A stretch of DNA of 64,000 nucleotides from Deinococcus peraridilitoris DSM 19664 (GCF_000317835.1 NC_019793.1:2629001-2693000), one strand, 5' to 3'; shown: positions 39,438 to 49,066, numbered from the stretch's first letter. Notes: generated by a model not told the origin, from the letters alone. Program-made: numbers and translations.

Positions 39438-40412
39438 TCAGGCCAGGTGGATTTCGGTTTGCACTTCGCCCACCGGATATCCGGCAAAGTTATGCAAGGC
39501 TGCAGGGTACAGGTCTGCCAGCTCGGGCGAGAACGGCACGCCCAGCGCGTTCAATACTGCCAGGGTCGCGTGGGCGCGGGCGCGTTCCGATCCGTCCTCG
39601 ATCTTGATGGCCACGCCCAGCGGTCCCTGTGGCGTGTCTCGCAGCGCCAGCCCGAAGTAGCCTTCGGCGCCCATCTTGCTGGCACAGCCGGGTACGCGCG
39701 GCATCAGCTCGGTGTCGAGGCGCCGCGTTCCCGCGATCAGCTCCGGATGTAGGGTCATGGCCGCAAACACGCGTTCCAGCGCAGCCTCATGCGGCCCCTC
39801 GGGAGCAGCGAGACGCGCGAAGAGCCGGGCACCGGCCTCCAGGGGCAGGGCGAGTGCGGGAACGCTGCACCCATCGCGTCCCACACGCACCTCGTCGACC
39901 GCGCCCAGCGCGGCGTGCAGGGCCGCAATCTCACGCTGCAGCGGGTGCTGCGCCGCCGTGTAGCTTGTGAGGTCAAGCCCGCGCAGGCGGCAGGTCAGCA
40001 GCATGCCGGCGTGCTTTCCCGAGCAGTTGTGGTGCAGTGTGCTCGGGGGCGTGCCCGTGCGCACGAGCTGCGCTTGCGCGTCCGGGTCAAAGGGAGCATG
40101 TGTGCCACACTGCAGCGCACTTTCGTCCAGCCCGGCGCGCCGCAGCAGCCGCTCGACCACGCTCAGGTGCCGCTGTGTGCCCGCGTGGCTCGCGCAGGCG
40201 ATGGCCAGCTCGTCACTCGACAGGTCCGGGGCGGCCTCGGCCAGGGGAATGGCCTGAAAGGGCTTGCTGCTCGAACGTGGAAACATCACGAGTGCGGCGT
40301 CTCCGCACGACGCGACCAGCTGTCCTGCTGCGTTCACCACGGCCACGTGCACGCGGTGCACGCTTTCGGGGAGTTCTCCACGCGAAAAGATCACTTCACC
40401 CGGCGCCTTCAC
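39438..40412 (-). CDS. L-asparaginase II (PF06089 type)
   Basis: 324 residues. SSSKPFQAIPLAEAAPDL, LAIACASHAGTQRHL, LHHNCSGKHAGMLLTCR and VPGCASKMGAEGYF are the conserved blocks of the Rhizobium etli type asparaginase family (Ser-Lys pair in SSSK). It hydrolyses asparagine to aspartate and ammonia. Its first codons overlap the end of the upstream gene (40409) by 4 bp, implying coupled translation. Confidence 0.92.
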   Translation of the reverse strand: MKAPGEVIFSRGELPESVHRVHVAVVNAAGQLVASCGDAALVMFPRSSSKPFQAIPLAEAAPDLSSDELAIACASHAGTQRHLSVVERLLRRAGLDESALQCGTHAPFDPDAQAQLVRTGTPPSTLHHNCSGKHAGMLLTCRLRGLDLTSYTAAQHPLQREIAALHAALGAVDEVRVGRDGCSVPALALPLEAGARLFARLAAPEGPHEAALERVFAAMTLHPELIAGTRRLDTELMPRVPGCASKMGAEGYFGLALRDTPQGPLGVAIKIEDGSERARAHATLAVLNALGVPFSPELADLYPAALHNFAGYPVGEVQTEIHLA

Positions 40413-40723
40413 GCGGGACTTCCTTCCTGGGACCGGTCGTCAGGTCGGCGTTCCTGCTCGACCAGCAGACGCGGCTGACCTTCGCGCTCGATGCCGTCCT
40501 CTCGCTGACGGGCGAAGAGACGCAGTTCGTCCTCGTCGAGGGTCACCTGCAGTACACCGTCGCGCATTCCGAGTTCGCTTTCCTGGGCGCCGCGCAGCTC
40601 GACGCTCCAGTCGCCGCCGGGAAAGTGGATGCGTTCACGCAGCGTTTCGCCGCGCTGCAGTGCGGCGCTTTCCAGATCGTCGAGCCGCAGGCGCAGGGTG
40701 CGCCTGGTCCAGCGGATCTTCAT
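40409..40723 (-). CDS. DUF7009-like small protein
   Basis: 104 residues starting MKIRWTRRTLRLRLDDLESA, a pattern like small DUF7009 proteins (basic beta strands, then L-x-x-x-G-E-T). C-terminal LLVEQERRPDDRSQEG is charged. The start at 40723 follows CCGGAG; the longer frame is unlikely. It overlaps asparaginase by 4 bp, so the two are cotranscribed. Function unknown. Confidence 0.6.
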   Translation of the reverse strand: MKIRWTRRTLRLRLDDLESAALQRGETLRERIHFPGGDWSVELRGAQESELGMRDGVLQVTLDEDELRLFARQREDGIEREGQPRLLVEQERRPDDRSQEGSPA

Positions 40724-40869
40724 GACAGAACTCCGGTGGGCCGCGACCGGAGTGGCCCGCTGCAGGATGACAAGGTCAGCATGCGCCCAGCATACCGGCC
40801 CACAAGGCCGGGCCCGGCTAAGCAAAATCGCTCAGTCGGGCGGAGCAGGGCGCATGGTCAAATGGGCCC

Positions 40870-41814
40870 ATGCGCCTGCTCGTTCTCGGTGGTACCCAGT
40901 TTGTCGGCAAACACATCGTGCTCACGGCCCTGTCGCGCGGGCACGAGGTCAGCATCTTCACGCGCGGTCAGCAACCCGACGACCTGCCAGAGCAGGTGCA
41001 GCGCCTGCGTGGCGACCGGGACGGTGACCTCGGTGCGCTCGAAGGTGGGCAGTGGGACGCGGTCATCGACGTGTCAGGCTACGTGCCCCGCGTGGTGCGC
41101 CAGAGCGCGCAGGCGCTGAAAGAGGCCACCTCACGCTACCTGTTCATCTCGACAGTGTCCGTCTACGCGGGCACCGAACGGCAGGACGAGGACGCTCCCC
41201 TCGCGACCCTGGAGGACCCTGCGGTCGAAGAGGTGACCGGGAGCACGTACGGTGGCCTCAAGGTGCTGTGCGAAGAGGCCGTGCGCGAGGTGTACGGCGA
41301 GCGGGCGACGGTGGTGCGCCCTGGTCTGGTGGTGGGGCCCTTTGACCACACCGACCGCTTCACCTTCTGGATCCAGGGACTGGCGGGCGGCGAGGAGTTC
41401 GCGCTGTTCGGCAGCGAAGAGACGCCGTTTCAGGTGATCGACGCGCGCGACCTCGCGGCCTTTGTCGTGGGCCTGCTGGAGCGTGACCTGGCCGGAACCT
41501 TCAACGCGGTGGGCGAGCGCCTGAACTGGGGCGAGGTCGTGCGCGCCGTGCAGGGGGCGCAGTCCACGCCCGTCCGGGCGCGCTTTCTCGACGATGCGGC
41601 CCTGGAACAGAGCGGCCTGAACCTGCCGCTGGCGGGCGGCAGCTGGGGCATCGCCATGCGCGCCCCCGACGAGCGCGCGGTCACGGCGGGCCTGACGCGC
41701 CGCCCACTCACCGACACCGTGCGCGACACGCTGGCCTGGGTCCGCGAGAGCGGGCGTGATGTGAAGGACTTCGGCCTGACGCACGAGAAAAAAGCGGAGC
41801 TGCTCGGCCACTGA
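40870..41814 (+). CDS. NAD-dependent epimerase/dehydratase (extended SDR)
   Basis: 314 residues. Nucleotide-binding motif LVLGGTQFVGKHIV at the N-terminus, VIDVSGYVPRVV, FISTVSVYAG and the catalytic YGGLK (YxxxK) with the upstream Ser region. Resembles the CSP41/RNA-binding-like SDR group often found as an orphan in bacteria. The sugar or other substrate is not known. TCAAAT at 40858-40863 is 6 nt before the ATG. Confidence 0.85.
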   Translation: MRLLVLGGTQFVGKHIVLTALSRGHEVSIFTRGQQPDDLPEQVQRLRGDRDGDLGALEGGQWDAVIDVSGYVPRVVRQSAQALKEATSRYLFISTVSVYAGTERQDEDAPLATLEDPAVEEVTGSTYGGLKVLCEEAVREVYGERATVVRPGLVVGPFDHTDRFTFWIQGLAGGEEFALFGSEETPFQVIDARDLAAFVVGLLERDLAGTFNAVGERLNWGEVVRAVQGAQSTPVRARFLDDAALEQSGLNLPLAGGSWGIAMRAPDERAVTAGLTRRPLTDTVRDTLAWVRESGRDVKDFGLTHEKKAELLGH

Positions 41815-41827
41815 AGGCCGATTTCAC

Positions 41828-42172
41828 TTACAGCAGGGCAGGCTGCTCGTCTTCCCGGTCAGGCCACCACTGCAGACGGGTGAGGTCACAGCGGCCGCTC
41901 TCGTCGAAGCTGACGCCCTCGGCTTCCAGCAGGGCCCGCTGGGTTTCCCCGAAGCCCACCTTGTAGGTGCTGATGGCGCCCTGGGCGTTGATCACGCGCT
42001 GCCAGGGCAGCTCGCTCTCGGCCAGGCCCTGCATGATGAACCCCACCTGACGGGCGTTTCCGGCGCTGCCCGCCAGCAGGGCCAGCTGGCCGTAGGTCAT
42101 CACGCGCCCAACAGGAATGCGGGCCACCAGATCAAGCACGCGCGAGCGAAATTCTCCCATCGAAGTCGTCAT
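41828..42172 (-). CDS. alkyltransferase-like protein (ATL, MGMT family)
   Basis: 114 residues of the O6-alkylguanine DNA alkyltransferase DNA-binding domain: VARIPVGRVMTYGQLALLAG, SAGNARQVGFIMQ (arginine finger) and ELPWQRVINAQGAIS. The active-site Cys of MGMT (PCHR) is replaced by Trp (PWQR), the hallmark of ATL proteins. ATLs bind O6-alkylguanine without repairing it and hand it to nucleotide excision repair. An alternative ATG is at 42160. It sits 9 bp after the DinB gene. Confidence 0.92.
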   Translation of the reverse strand: MTTSMGEFRSRVLDLVARIPVGRVMTYGQLALLAGSAGNARQVGFIMQGLAESELPWQRVINAQGAISTYKVGFGETQRALLEAEGVSFDESGRCDLTRLQWWPDREDEQPALL

Positions 42173-42181
42173 GCGCTCACC

Positions 42182-42682
42182 TTAGCGGGCGTCGCGCCAG
42201 GGTGCCCAGAGCGCTTCATCAGCGGGCAGGGGATGCCCACTCACCTTGAGGGCCAGCAGAATCTGCCCACGGTGGTGTGCGTCGTGCACCAGCAGGTGTG
42301 TCAGGAACTGCGCGGTCGGGGCGTGCGGCAGATTTCCTACGCCCCGCGCTTCCTGCAGGGCCTGCCAGGTGGCGTTACGTGTGCGACCCAGCACCTCCCA
42401 GGTGCGCGAAAGGTCAGTCTCGGCCACGAATTCCTGCGCCTGCGTTTCGTACAGGTCGGGCACGTCACGTACAGCGTCCTGATCGAGCAGTGACGTCCAG
42501 CATTTCGTGACCTCGGCCATGTGCGCGAGGTGCTGCGCGACCAAAAAGCCGCCGCCGGGCGTGACGGCGGGCAGCATCTCCGGCGTCAGGTGAGCGAGCA
42601 GCCGGTCGTTCACCTCAGCGTTCGTGCGCCACACGAGGTTCAGGGTGCCGCTCGGTTTCTCGGGCTGTATCACTTCGGGCAT
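42182..42682 (-). CDS. DinB family protein
   Basis: 166 residues. Four-helix DinB fold with metal ligands in VAQHLAHMAEVTKCW (about residue 50) and LLVHDAHHRGQILLALK (about 135-140). The family covers many thiol transferases and uncharacterised damage-linked genes; many paralogues exist in Deinococcus. It directly precedes the ATL gene. Confidence 0.85.
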   Translation of the reverse strand: MPEVIQPEKPSGTLNLVWRTNAEVNDRLLAHLTPEMLPAVTPGGGFLVAQHLAHMAEVTKCWTSLLDQDAVRDVPDLYETQAQEFVAETDLSRTWEVLGRTRNATWQALQEARGVGNLPHAPTAQFLTHLLVHDAHHRGQILLALKVSGHPLPADEALWAPWRDAR

Positions 42683-42755
42683 GCCTCAGCTTAAGCGGGC
42701 TTCCCGTCATTCCCTGTCCGGTTGCGGGGCTCGGGTCCGCGTGGGCTATGCGGCG

Positions 42756-43643
42756 CTACTCGAAGATCAGCGGCGCGTGGTCCGGAACGTGTAGTTGTGC
42801 AAAACGCAGCAGGCCGGCCCGGTCGGGCGCCTCGAGGTGGTAGCGGAAATTCCACAGGTAATGCTGCACCACCCGCTGGGGCAGCCCGAGCTTCTGCGCG
42901 TGGCGCCCTGAGATCTCGCCGAGCCGCCCGAGGCCCGCACGGCGCGCGGCGCGCAGGGCCAGCAGCAATTCGCGCGGTGGCGGGCGGTCCTTGCGGTAAG
43001 CCCACACTGCAAAGACAAAGGGATGCCCGGTCAACTGGTACCAGCGCTGCGCGAGATCGGTCACGGTGACGCCGTCCTTGTGGTGCGGCAGGGCCAGCAT
43101 GCTGAGGTCCTCGCCGATGGGCCCGGTCACGGCGTACCATTCGCGCAGCGCGCTGTCCCCGATGCGCAGCACCCCGTCGAATCCGGCGTTCAGGAGGGCC
43201 GTAGCTTCTCCTTCGGCACGCACGAGCTGCGCGCCCAGGCCGCTTTCGCGCAGCAGCACTTCCAGCAGCCCCACGCTGGTGGCGCTTTGCGAGGTCAACG
43301 CAATCCGCCCCCCCTGCAACTCTTCCCAGGGCCGGCGGTGAAAAAGGTTCACGCTGTACACCGCGCCCAGTACGCTGACGCTGAAGTCCGGCAGGGCCGA
43401 GAACTGGTCGGCGTGACGGATGAATTCCAGCACGCTGATGTTGGCGAGGTCCACCTGGCCCGCCAGCAGCGCGGCGTTCATCTCACTCGGTACCCCCTGC
43501 GAGAGCGTCACACCCGCCGGCAAGGCCAGATTCTCGGTCAGCGGCGCGACGTTGGTGTACTCGATCAAGCCCAGACGGTAGGGCGTCAGCCGGGTCTGGC
43601 CGGCCACGGCCAATTCGGTTGTCACGCGCTCCGTCGCCGGCAC
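42756..43643 (-). CDS. mqnA: chorismate dehydratase (futalosine pathway)
   Basis: 295 residues. PYRLGLIEYTNVAPLTENL at the N-terminus, VPSEMNAALLAGQVDLANIS, LTSQSATSVGLLEVLL and DGVLRIGDSALR fit MqnA of the periplasmic-binding-protein-like fold. It turns chorismate into 3-enolpyruvylbenzoate, the first step of the futalosine menaquinone route. GTG start at 43643 immediately follows the mqnE stop (no gap). The two make the first committed steps. Confidence 0.92.
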   Translation of the reverse strand: MPATERVTTELAVAGQTRLTPYRLGLIEYTNVAPLTENLALPAGVTLSQGVPSEMNAALLAGQVDLANISVLEFIRHADQFSALPDFSVSVLGAVYSVNLFHRRPWEELQGGRIALTSQSATSVGLLEVLLRESGLGAQLVRAEGEATALLNAGFDGVLRIGDSALREWYAVTGPIGEDLSMLALPHHKDGVTVTDLAQRWYQLTGHPFVFAVWAYRKDRPPPRELLLALRAARRAGLGRLGEISGRHAQKLGLPQRVVQHYLWNFRYHLEAPDRAGLLRFAQLHVPDHAPLIFE

Positions 43644-44768
43644 TCAGTCGGCGGCCTGCGCGGCACCGTAGACGGCCAGTTCGTTGTAAAAGGCGTCGCG
43701 CAGCACGGGCACGCGGCGGGCGCGCTGAATCATCTCGATCATGCGCTGTTTGCTGAGCCCCAGCGGACTCTGGGCGCCCGCCGCGTGCGCGATGTGCTCC
43801 TCGATGATGGTGCCGTCGATGTCGCTGACACCCCAGTCGAGGCTCACCTGGGTCAGTTCGCTGCCGATCATCACCCAGTAGCCCTTGACGTGCGGGAAGT
43901 TGTCGAGGTAGATGCGCGCGACCGCGAGGTTGCGCAGATCGTCGAGGCCGGTGGTGAACTCGGTCTTGCCGAGGTTGAAGGCCAACGCGTTGGCGTCGGG
44001 CTGAAAGGCCAGCGGAATGAACGAGTGAAAGCCCTCCGTGTCGTCCTGCACCTCACGCAGGCGGTGCATGTGGTCGAGGCGCTCCTCAAGGGTCTCGATG
44101 TGCCCGTAGAGCATGGTGGCGTTGGTGCGGATACCCAGCGCGTGCGCTTCACGGTGAATCTGCAGCCACTTGTCGGCCTTGACCTTGTTCCTTGCGACTT
44201 CCCGGCGCACCCGGTCGGCAAAGATTTCCGCGCCCCCGCCGGGCAGGGCGGCCAGGCCGGCGTCCTTGAGCTCACGCAAAATTTCCAGGGTGGGTTTTTT
44301 GGCAATCTTGCTGAAGTGCTCGATCTCGGCCGCCGTGAAGGCCTTGACCTGCAGCTCGGGAAAGCTGGCCTTCAGGGCGCGCACCATTTCCGGGTAGTAG
44401 CTCCAGGGCCGGTTGGGGTGGTGGCCGCTGGACATGTGCAGTTCCGTGATGCCGCTTTCCCACTTCTCGCGCACTTTGGCGACGACCGTGTCGACGTCGT
44501 AGTCCCAGGCGCGCTCCTCGCCTTTGCGCGCCGCAAAGGCGCAGAAGGTGCAGCCGACGTAGCAGATGTTGGTGAACTCCAGCCGCATGGAGTGCACGAA
44601 GTAGGTCTTGGAACCGTGCAGGCGCTCACGTATCAGGTTCGCCAGGCGCATCAGGGCGTTCAGGTCGCGCGTGCGGTAGAGCTGCAGGCCTTCCTCGAAG
44701 CTGAGGCGCTCGCCCGCCTCGACCTTCTCGGCGATGGGGAGGAGGTGAGGGTCGCGAATCCACTTCAT
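43644..44768 (-). CDS. mqnE: aminofutalosine synthase (radical SAM)
   Basis: 374 residues. Radical SAM cluster motif CYVGCTFCAF (CxxxCxxC) near residue 70, then ELHMSSGHHPNRPWSYYPEM and LPGGGAEIFADRVRREV, typical of MqnE rather than MqnC. It joins 3-enolpyruvylbenzoate with S-adenosylmethionine to form 6-amino-6-deoxyfutalosine. TAGACT at 44775-44780 is 6 nt before the ATG on the minus strand, a leaderless start for the mqnE-mqnA pair. Confidence 0.94.
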   Translation of the reverse strand: MKWIRDPHLLPIAEKVEAGERLSFEEGLQLYRTRDLNALMRLANLIRERLHGSKTYFVHSMRLEFTNICYVGCTFCAFAARKGEERAWDYDVDTVVAKVREKWESGITELHMSSGHHPNRPWSYYPEMVRALKASFPELQVKAFTAAEIEHFSKIAKKPTLEILRELKDAGLAALPGGGAEIFADRVRREVARNKVKADKWLQIHREAHALGIRTNATMLYGHIETLEERLDHMHRLREVQDDTEGFHSFIPLAFQPDANALAFNLGKTEFTTGLDDLRNLAVARIYLDNFPHVKGYWVMIGSELTQVSLDWGVSDIDGTIIEEHIAHAAGAQSPLGLSKQRMIEMIQRARRVPVLRDAFYNELAVYGAAQAAD

Positions 44769-44880
44769 GTTTTCAGTCTAGCGCCGGGCGGCGGGGACAA
44801 AAGGAACACCTGACGTCCAGACCGGTTTGGGCCACAGGCAAGCTGTCCGGGCAGCAGCGTCAGGCTACCAATTCTTCACT

Positions 44881-46227
44881 TCACCCGCCACCGACGGCCA
44901 GTGTCCGCACGCGCACGCTGGGAGCGCCCGCACCGCTCGGGAAGAACTTCAGGTCATTCGCGACGGCCTCAACTTCCTGGAGCAGTTCCAGGAAGTTGCC
45001 GGCGACCGTGAAAACGTCGAGCGGGTAAGCCACCCGTCCTTCTTCTACCCAGAAGCCCTCGGCCTGCAGGCTGAACTCGCCGGTGATGGGGTTGGCGCCT
45101 GCGTGTACACCTTGCACCGCCGTAAGGAGCAGGCCGCTGCCCAGCGCGCGCAGCAGATCTTCTCGCGAGTCCTGGCCGGGCTCCAGAAAGAAATTGGTAG
45201 GGGAGACCTCGACCGTGCCCCGGTAACCCGCGCGCGAGGCGTGTCCGGTGCTGTCCACGCCCGCGTGCGCCGCCGTTTCGCTGTTGTGCAGAAAGGCGCC
45301 GAGTTTGCCACCTTCGATCAGGGTCAGGGGCGCGCTGGGGCAGCCTTCGGCGTCGAACGGGCGTGATGCCATGCCGCGGGCCAGCGTGGCGTCGTCGCGC
45401 AACGTCACGAGCGGGGTGGCAACCTGCTGCCCGAGTTTGCCGGCCAGTGGGCTCTTGCCTTCCTGCACCATCTTTCCGCTGAAGATTCCGGCGTACACCC
45501 TGAACAAGGTGGCCATGCACTCCCGGTCGATCACCGCGCCGAAATGGCCGCTCGGTGCCCTTTTCGCTCCCAGCAGCGCCAGGCTTTTGCGGGTGGCTTC
45601 CAGGGCGGTGCGGGTGGGATCGAGTTCCTCGAACTCGCGCGTGAAGTGAAACTCGGACTTGCTTTTGTGCTGTCCGTCCTCGCTGACCAGGGGAGAAACG
45701 TACTGGTAAATGCCCAGCGAGGTGTAGCGCCGCTCCAGCCCGGCAGTGTTCGCCACAGCCACCTCGTCTTCGCTGTCGGCGTAGGCGTTGTAGGGAACGC
45801 TCTTGACGCGTCCGTCGGCACTGCGGGCGGCCTGCTCGAGCGCGAGGGCTGCCTGCACCTTGCGCTCCACCGTCACGCCGGACAGACCTTCGCCGTGCAG
45901 ATCGAGTTCGGGCGCTTTTCCCCAGGCAATCAGGCGGGCGTGGGCCTGAGGCCCTACCAGCGCGGCGTTTTCCAGGGCGCTGTCCAGTGCCCGGTCCAGC
46001 GCCGGGCGGCTGAAGTTCTCGGTGAACGCGTATCCCCAGGCGCCGCCCGCCAGGGCGCGCAGACCGAGGCCCTGACGCTGGGCCAGCTTGAACTCGCTGA
46101 CCTGCCCATCGAAGGCCTTGACGCTGGTGCTGCTTCCTCGCTGCGCGAAGACTTCGAGCTGCACGCCTTGTTCGCGTGCCCGGTTCATCAGGTAGGTGCG
46201 GGCTTCGTCAAAGGTCATGGGTTTCAC
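44881..46227 (-). CDS. pmbA: TldE/PmbA family metallopeptidase subunit
   Basis: 448 residues. FDEARTYLMNRAREQGVQLE, VKAFDGQVSEFKLAQRQGLG, VIDRECMATLFRVYAGIFSG and GAFLHNSETAAHAGVD fit the PmbA/TldE subunit, which lacks the HExxxH zinc site of TldD. With TldD it forms a heterodimeric protease that degrades unfolded peptides and matures some peptide products. GTG at 46227 overlaps the tldD stop as GTGA, so translation is coupled; ATG at 46218 is an alternative. Confidence 0.92.
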   Translation of the reverse strand: MKPMTFDEARTYLMNRAREQGVQLEVFAQRGSSTSVKAFDGQVSEFKLAQRQGLGLRALAGGAWGYAFTENFSRPALDRALDSALENAALVGPQAHARLIAWGKAPELDLHGEGLSGVTVERKVQAALALEQAARSADGRVKSVPYNAYADSEDEVAVANTAGLERRYTSLGIYQYVSPLVSEDGQHKSKSEFHFTREFEELDPTRTALEATRKSLALLGAKRAPSGHFGAVIDRECMATLFRVYAGIFSGKMVQEGKSPLAGKLGQQVATPLVTLRDDATLARGMASRPFDAEGCPSAPLTLIEGGKLGAFLHNSETAAHAGVDSTGHASRAGYRGTVEVSPTNFFLEPGQDSREDLLRALGSGLLLTAVQGVHAGANPITGEFSLQAEGFWVEEGRVAYPLDVFTVAGNFLELLQEVEAVANDLKFFPSGAGAPSVRVRTLAVGGG

Positions 46228-47615
46228 GAGCGGCCTCCCACGGTGATTTCGGAAATCAGGATGTGCGGCTGGCCGACGTCGGTGGGAATGCTGCCCGAGA
46301 CGCTGCCGCACATGCCCTGCCCACAGGCCAGGTCACCGGCGACCCCCACGATGTTCATCAGGTCACGCGCGCCGTTGCCGACCAACGCGGCGCCCCGGAC
46401 GCTTTCGCAGAGTTCGCCGTCCCGGATGAGGTAGCCCTCGTTGACGGTGAAGTTGTAATCACCCGTACCCGGCGCGACGCTGCCGCCGCCCATGGTGCGC
46501 GCATACAGGCCGAATTTCACGTCTTTCACCAGTTGCTCCGGCGTCTGGTCTCCTGGCGTGATGAAGGTGTTGCGCATGCGTGAGGCCGGCGCGAAGGTGT
46601 AATCCTGGCGACGGCCCGAACCGGTGCGGCGGTACCCGGTCTTGAGTTCACCGACGCGGTCCACCATGTAGGACTTCAGGATGCCGTTCTCGATCAGCAC
46701 CGTGCGTTCGCTGGGCGTGGCTTCGTCGTCGACATTGATCGACCCCCAGGCGCCGGGAATGGTGCCGTCGTCGACCGCGCTGAGGCACGCTCCGGCAATG
46801 CGCTCGCCGATCTTGCCGGCGAAAACGCTGGCATTCTTCTCGACGGCCGTGGTTTCCAGAATGTGCCCGCAGGCTTCGTGGAAGATCACGCCGCCAAAAG
46901 CGTTGCCGATCACCACGGGCATCTTGCCGGCCGGAGCATACCCGGCGTGCAGCATGGCGTTGGCGATGCGGGCCGCCTCGGCTCCCGTGCGTTCGGGCAG
47001 GTCGTCGTCGAAGAACTCCAGGCCCCGTGCGGCCCCTGGCCCGTGATGGCCGGTAGCGCGCTGGGTACCGTCCTGCGCGATGGCGCTGACCACCAGGCGG
47101 CTGCGCACCCGTTCGTCCTCGCTCCAGTCGCCGTCGCTGTTGGCGACCAGGATGCGCTGCGCCACGTCGAGAAAACGCACGTCGACGGTCCTGACGAAAC
47201 CGGTGCGGGCCGCGCCGTGCGCGCGGCGCATCAAGTCGAGTTTCTGCCCTTTGCCCGTGCGTTCCGGATGGTCGCGCACGTCCCACAGGCGCCGCGCGTT
47301 CACCTGACGAAAATCCAGTCCTCCGCACCCTTCGCGTTCCACCTCGCCGTGGGCACCTTGCGACTTGGCCATGGTGCGCGCCACTTCGAGCAGGCCTTCA
47401 CGGCTGCAGTCGTTGGTGTAGGCGTATACGACCTTGGTGCCGTACAGCAGGCGCAAACCCGCGCCGTACAGGTTTCCGCCTCCGGCGTCCTTGAGCGTGC
47501 CGTCCAGCAGGTGAAGTGAGGTGGTGAGCGTGTCCTCCATGAACAGCTCCGCCCAGTCGGCGCCGCCTGTGCGCGCCACGCCGAGCACTTCCGCTACGAG
47601 CTCCCGATCCAGCAT
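46224..47615 (-). CDS. tldD: metalloprotease TldD
   Basis: 463 residues. The zinc site FHEACGHILETTAVEKNASV (HExxxH) lies near residue 250; GGGNLYGAGLRLLYGTKVV near the N-terminus and GGGSVAPGTGDYNFTVNEG near the C-terminus are also diagnostic. It is the catalytic partner of PmbA. GGAGGG lies just ahead of the ATG at 47615. Confidence 0.95.
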   Translation of the reverse strand: MLDRELVAEVLGVARTGGADWAELFMEDTLTTSLHLLDGTLKDAGGGNLYGAGLRLLYGTKVVYAYTNDCSREGLLEVARTMAKSQGAHGEVEREGCGGLDFRQVNARRLWDVRDHPERTGKGQKLDLMRRAHGAARTGFVRTVDVRFLDVAQRILVANSDGDWSEDERVRSRLVVSAIAQDGTQRATGHHGPGAARGLEFFDDDLPERTGAEAARIANAMLHAGYAPAGKMPVVIGNAFGGVIFHEACGHILETTAVEKNASVFAGKIGERIAGACLSAVDDGTIPGAWGSINVDDEATPSERTVLIENGILKSYMVDRVGELKTGYRRTGSGRRQDYTFAPASRMRNTFITPGDQTPEQLVKDVKFGLYARTMGGGSVAPGTGDYNFTVNEGYLIRDGELCESVRGAALVGNGARDLMNIVGVAGDLACGQGMCGSVSGSIPTDVGQPHILISEITVGGRS

Positions 47616-47723
47616 TTACCCTCCAGGGCCCCCTTGTGGTGCGGCCCGCTTGTTGATTGGGCCTCAGCCTAGCGTGCCGGGCACGGTCGAACGGATTTTT
47701 GCTGGAGTAGGCCAGATGACTTA

Positions 47724-47748
47724 ACGCCACCGCAACTTGCGGTGGCGT
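47724..47748 (-). terminator. hairpin after the astacin gene
   Basis: 11-bp perfect arms 47724-47734 and 47738-47748 with a 3-nt loop, 37 bp past the stop of the minus-strand astacin gene. The following minus-strand bases are TTAAGTC, so a T-tract is weak. Confidence 0.6.
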
Positions 47749-47784
47749 GAACGAACGTTGCGCAGGAGGGAACGACGGGAACGG

Positions 47785-48870
47785 TCAGCGGCTGTACATC
47801 TCGACCAGGGCGCGCAGGTCACCCTCACTGAGGTCGAGCTGCAGGCCCATCAGTTCGCTGCGCCCCAGGGCACGGGCACCCGGCTTGGCCACAATGACGT
47901 CTTTTCCGTCGCGGCTGAAGGCTTTTTTGGGGTAGTGCATCACCGATTCGTAGTCGTAGGGCGTGTAGCTGCCATAGTTGCTCTGGCACATCTTGCCAAA
48001 CGCATTCAGGCGGTCGGGGAACACGCTGTCCGTTTTGATGGTGATGGCTTCATCCCGGTCGCAGCGCTGGTGTTCGTGCAGCAGGCCGGCGACGTGTCCC
48101 ATTTCGTGCAGGTACAGTCCGAGTGGGCGGGGAAAGTCCGGATTGGCGTTGATCTTCAGGTACTGGGTGCCGACCGTGTTGCCGAAACCTACGAATTCCG
48201 ATTCGCCTCCGTAGGCGCTGCTGCCCTTGCCTCCCACATTGGTAAAGGCCACCTCGACCCGTTCGGGGTGGCGGGGGTTGAACACCCAGCGCGGAAAGCG
48301 GCCCGAGGGTTTGTACTGGTCGCGGTACTCCTTGAGCGAGGCGTTCCAGTGCCCGGCAGCTTCCTCGAACTCGGCGCGCAGATCGGCGGGTGTTCCCGGT
48401 GCGTAGCCGTACGGAATGGTCGCGGCAGACCAGCGGGAATCGTAAGAGGACGAAGACCAGCACCACAAGAACCAGAAATTGCACTTGTTGTACGGCGTGA
48501 CCCCCACACCTTGCGTGGCGACGCGTCCGTCATGCTGTCCGGCAACCCGGACATGATCCTGATAAGCCTTGAGGTGCTGGGGAAGCAGGCTGATCGGCCC
48601 GGCGCCCGCGTCGTCGGTGAAGAACACGGTGCCTGCGCGATTTTCCCATTCGATTTCGGTGCCGTCCTGAAAGGTGGCCCGTCCGGCGGCAGCCTTCAGA
48701 ACGACAGCAATCTGATCCGGTGAAAGTTCCCCCTGAGCGCTCAGGTGCGTTTCGCCATCATTGAGGATGATGGCGACGCCACTCGTGAGCTTGGTTGGCG
48801 CCGCACCGCATCCGGCGATGGTCAGCGCCAGCATGAGCAGCGCCAGGGAGAACTTCACCTTCTTGGGCAT
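47785..48870 (-). CDS. astacin-like (M12A) zinc metalloprotease lipoprotein
   Basis: 361 residues. Lipobox signal LALLMLALTIAGC. The astacin zinc signature HEMGHVAGLLHEHQR (HExxHxxGxxHE) is near residue 258 and the Met-turn SVMHYP follows about 50 residues later. There is a pro-region of about 130 residues between the lipobox and the catalytic domain, and several Cys. It would act as a surface-anchored endopeptidase. TAAAAT at 48877-48882 is 6 nt before the ATG with no Shine-Dalgarno: leaderless. Confidence 0.93.
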   Translation of the reverse strand: MPKKVKFSLALLMLALTIAGCGAAPTKLTSGVAIILNDGETHLSAQGELSPDQIAVVLKAAAGRATFQDGTEIEWENRAGTVFFTDDAGAGPISLLPQHLKAYQDHVRVAGQHDGRVATQGVGVTPYNKCNFWFLWCWSSSSYDSRWSAATIPYGYAPGTPADLRAEFEEAAGHWNASLKEYRDQYKPSGRFPRWVFNPRHPERVEVAFTNVGGKGSSAYGGESEFVGFGNTVGTQYLKINANPDFPRPLGLYLHEMGHVAGLLHEHQRCDRDEAITIKTDSVFPDRLNAFGKMCQSNYGSYTPYDYESVMHYPKKAFSRDGKDVIVAKPGARALGRSELMGLQLDLSEGDLRALVEMYSR

Positions 48871-49066
48871 AAGCTCATTTTACTAATTGCAAAAAATAAA
48901 GGTGATGTGAAGATTTTTTGCCGCTTTATTGTTTCATGTGAGCTCTAGATTCAGGTCGAAATCGGTGCGCGCTGGTTTTGCTGGCAGCTGGCAGGCACTC
49001 GGCTATAAGGCACTTCCGGTCAGGCGGGCGTGGCTGCCGAAGGATTTCGTGTAGCCTGGCGCAGCG

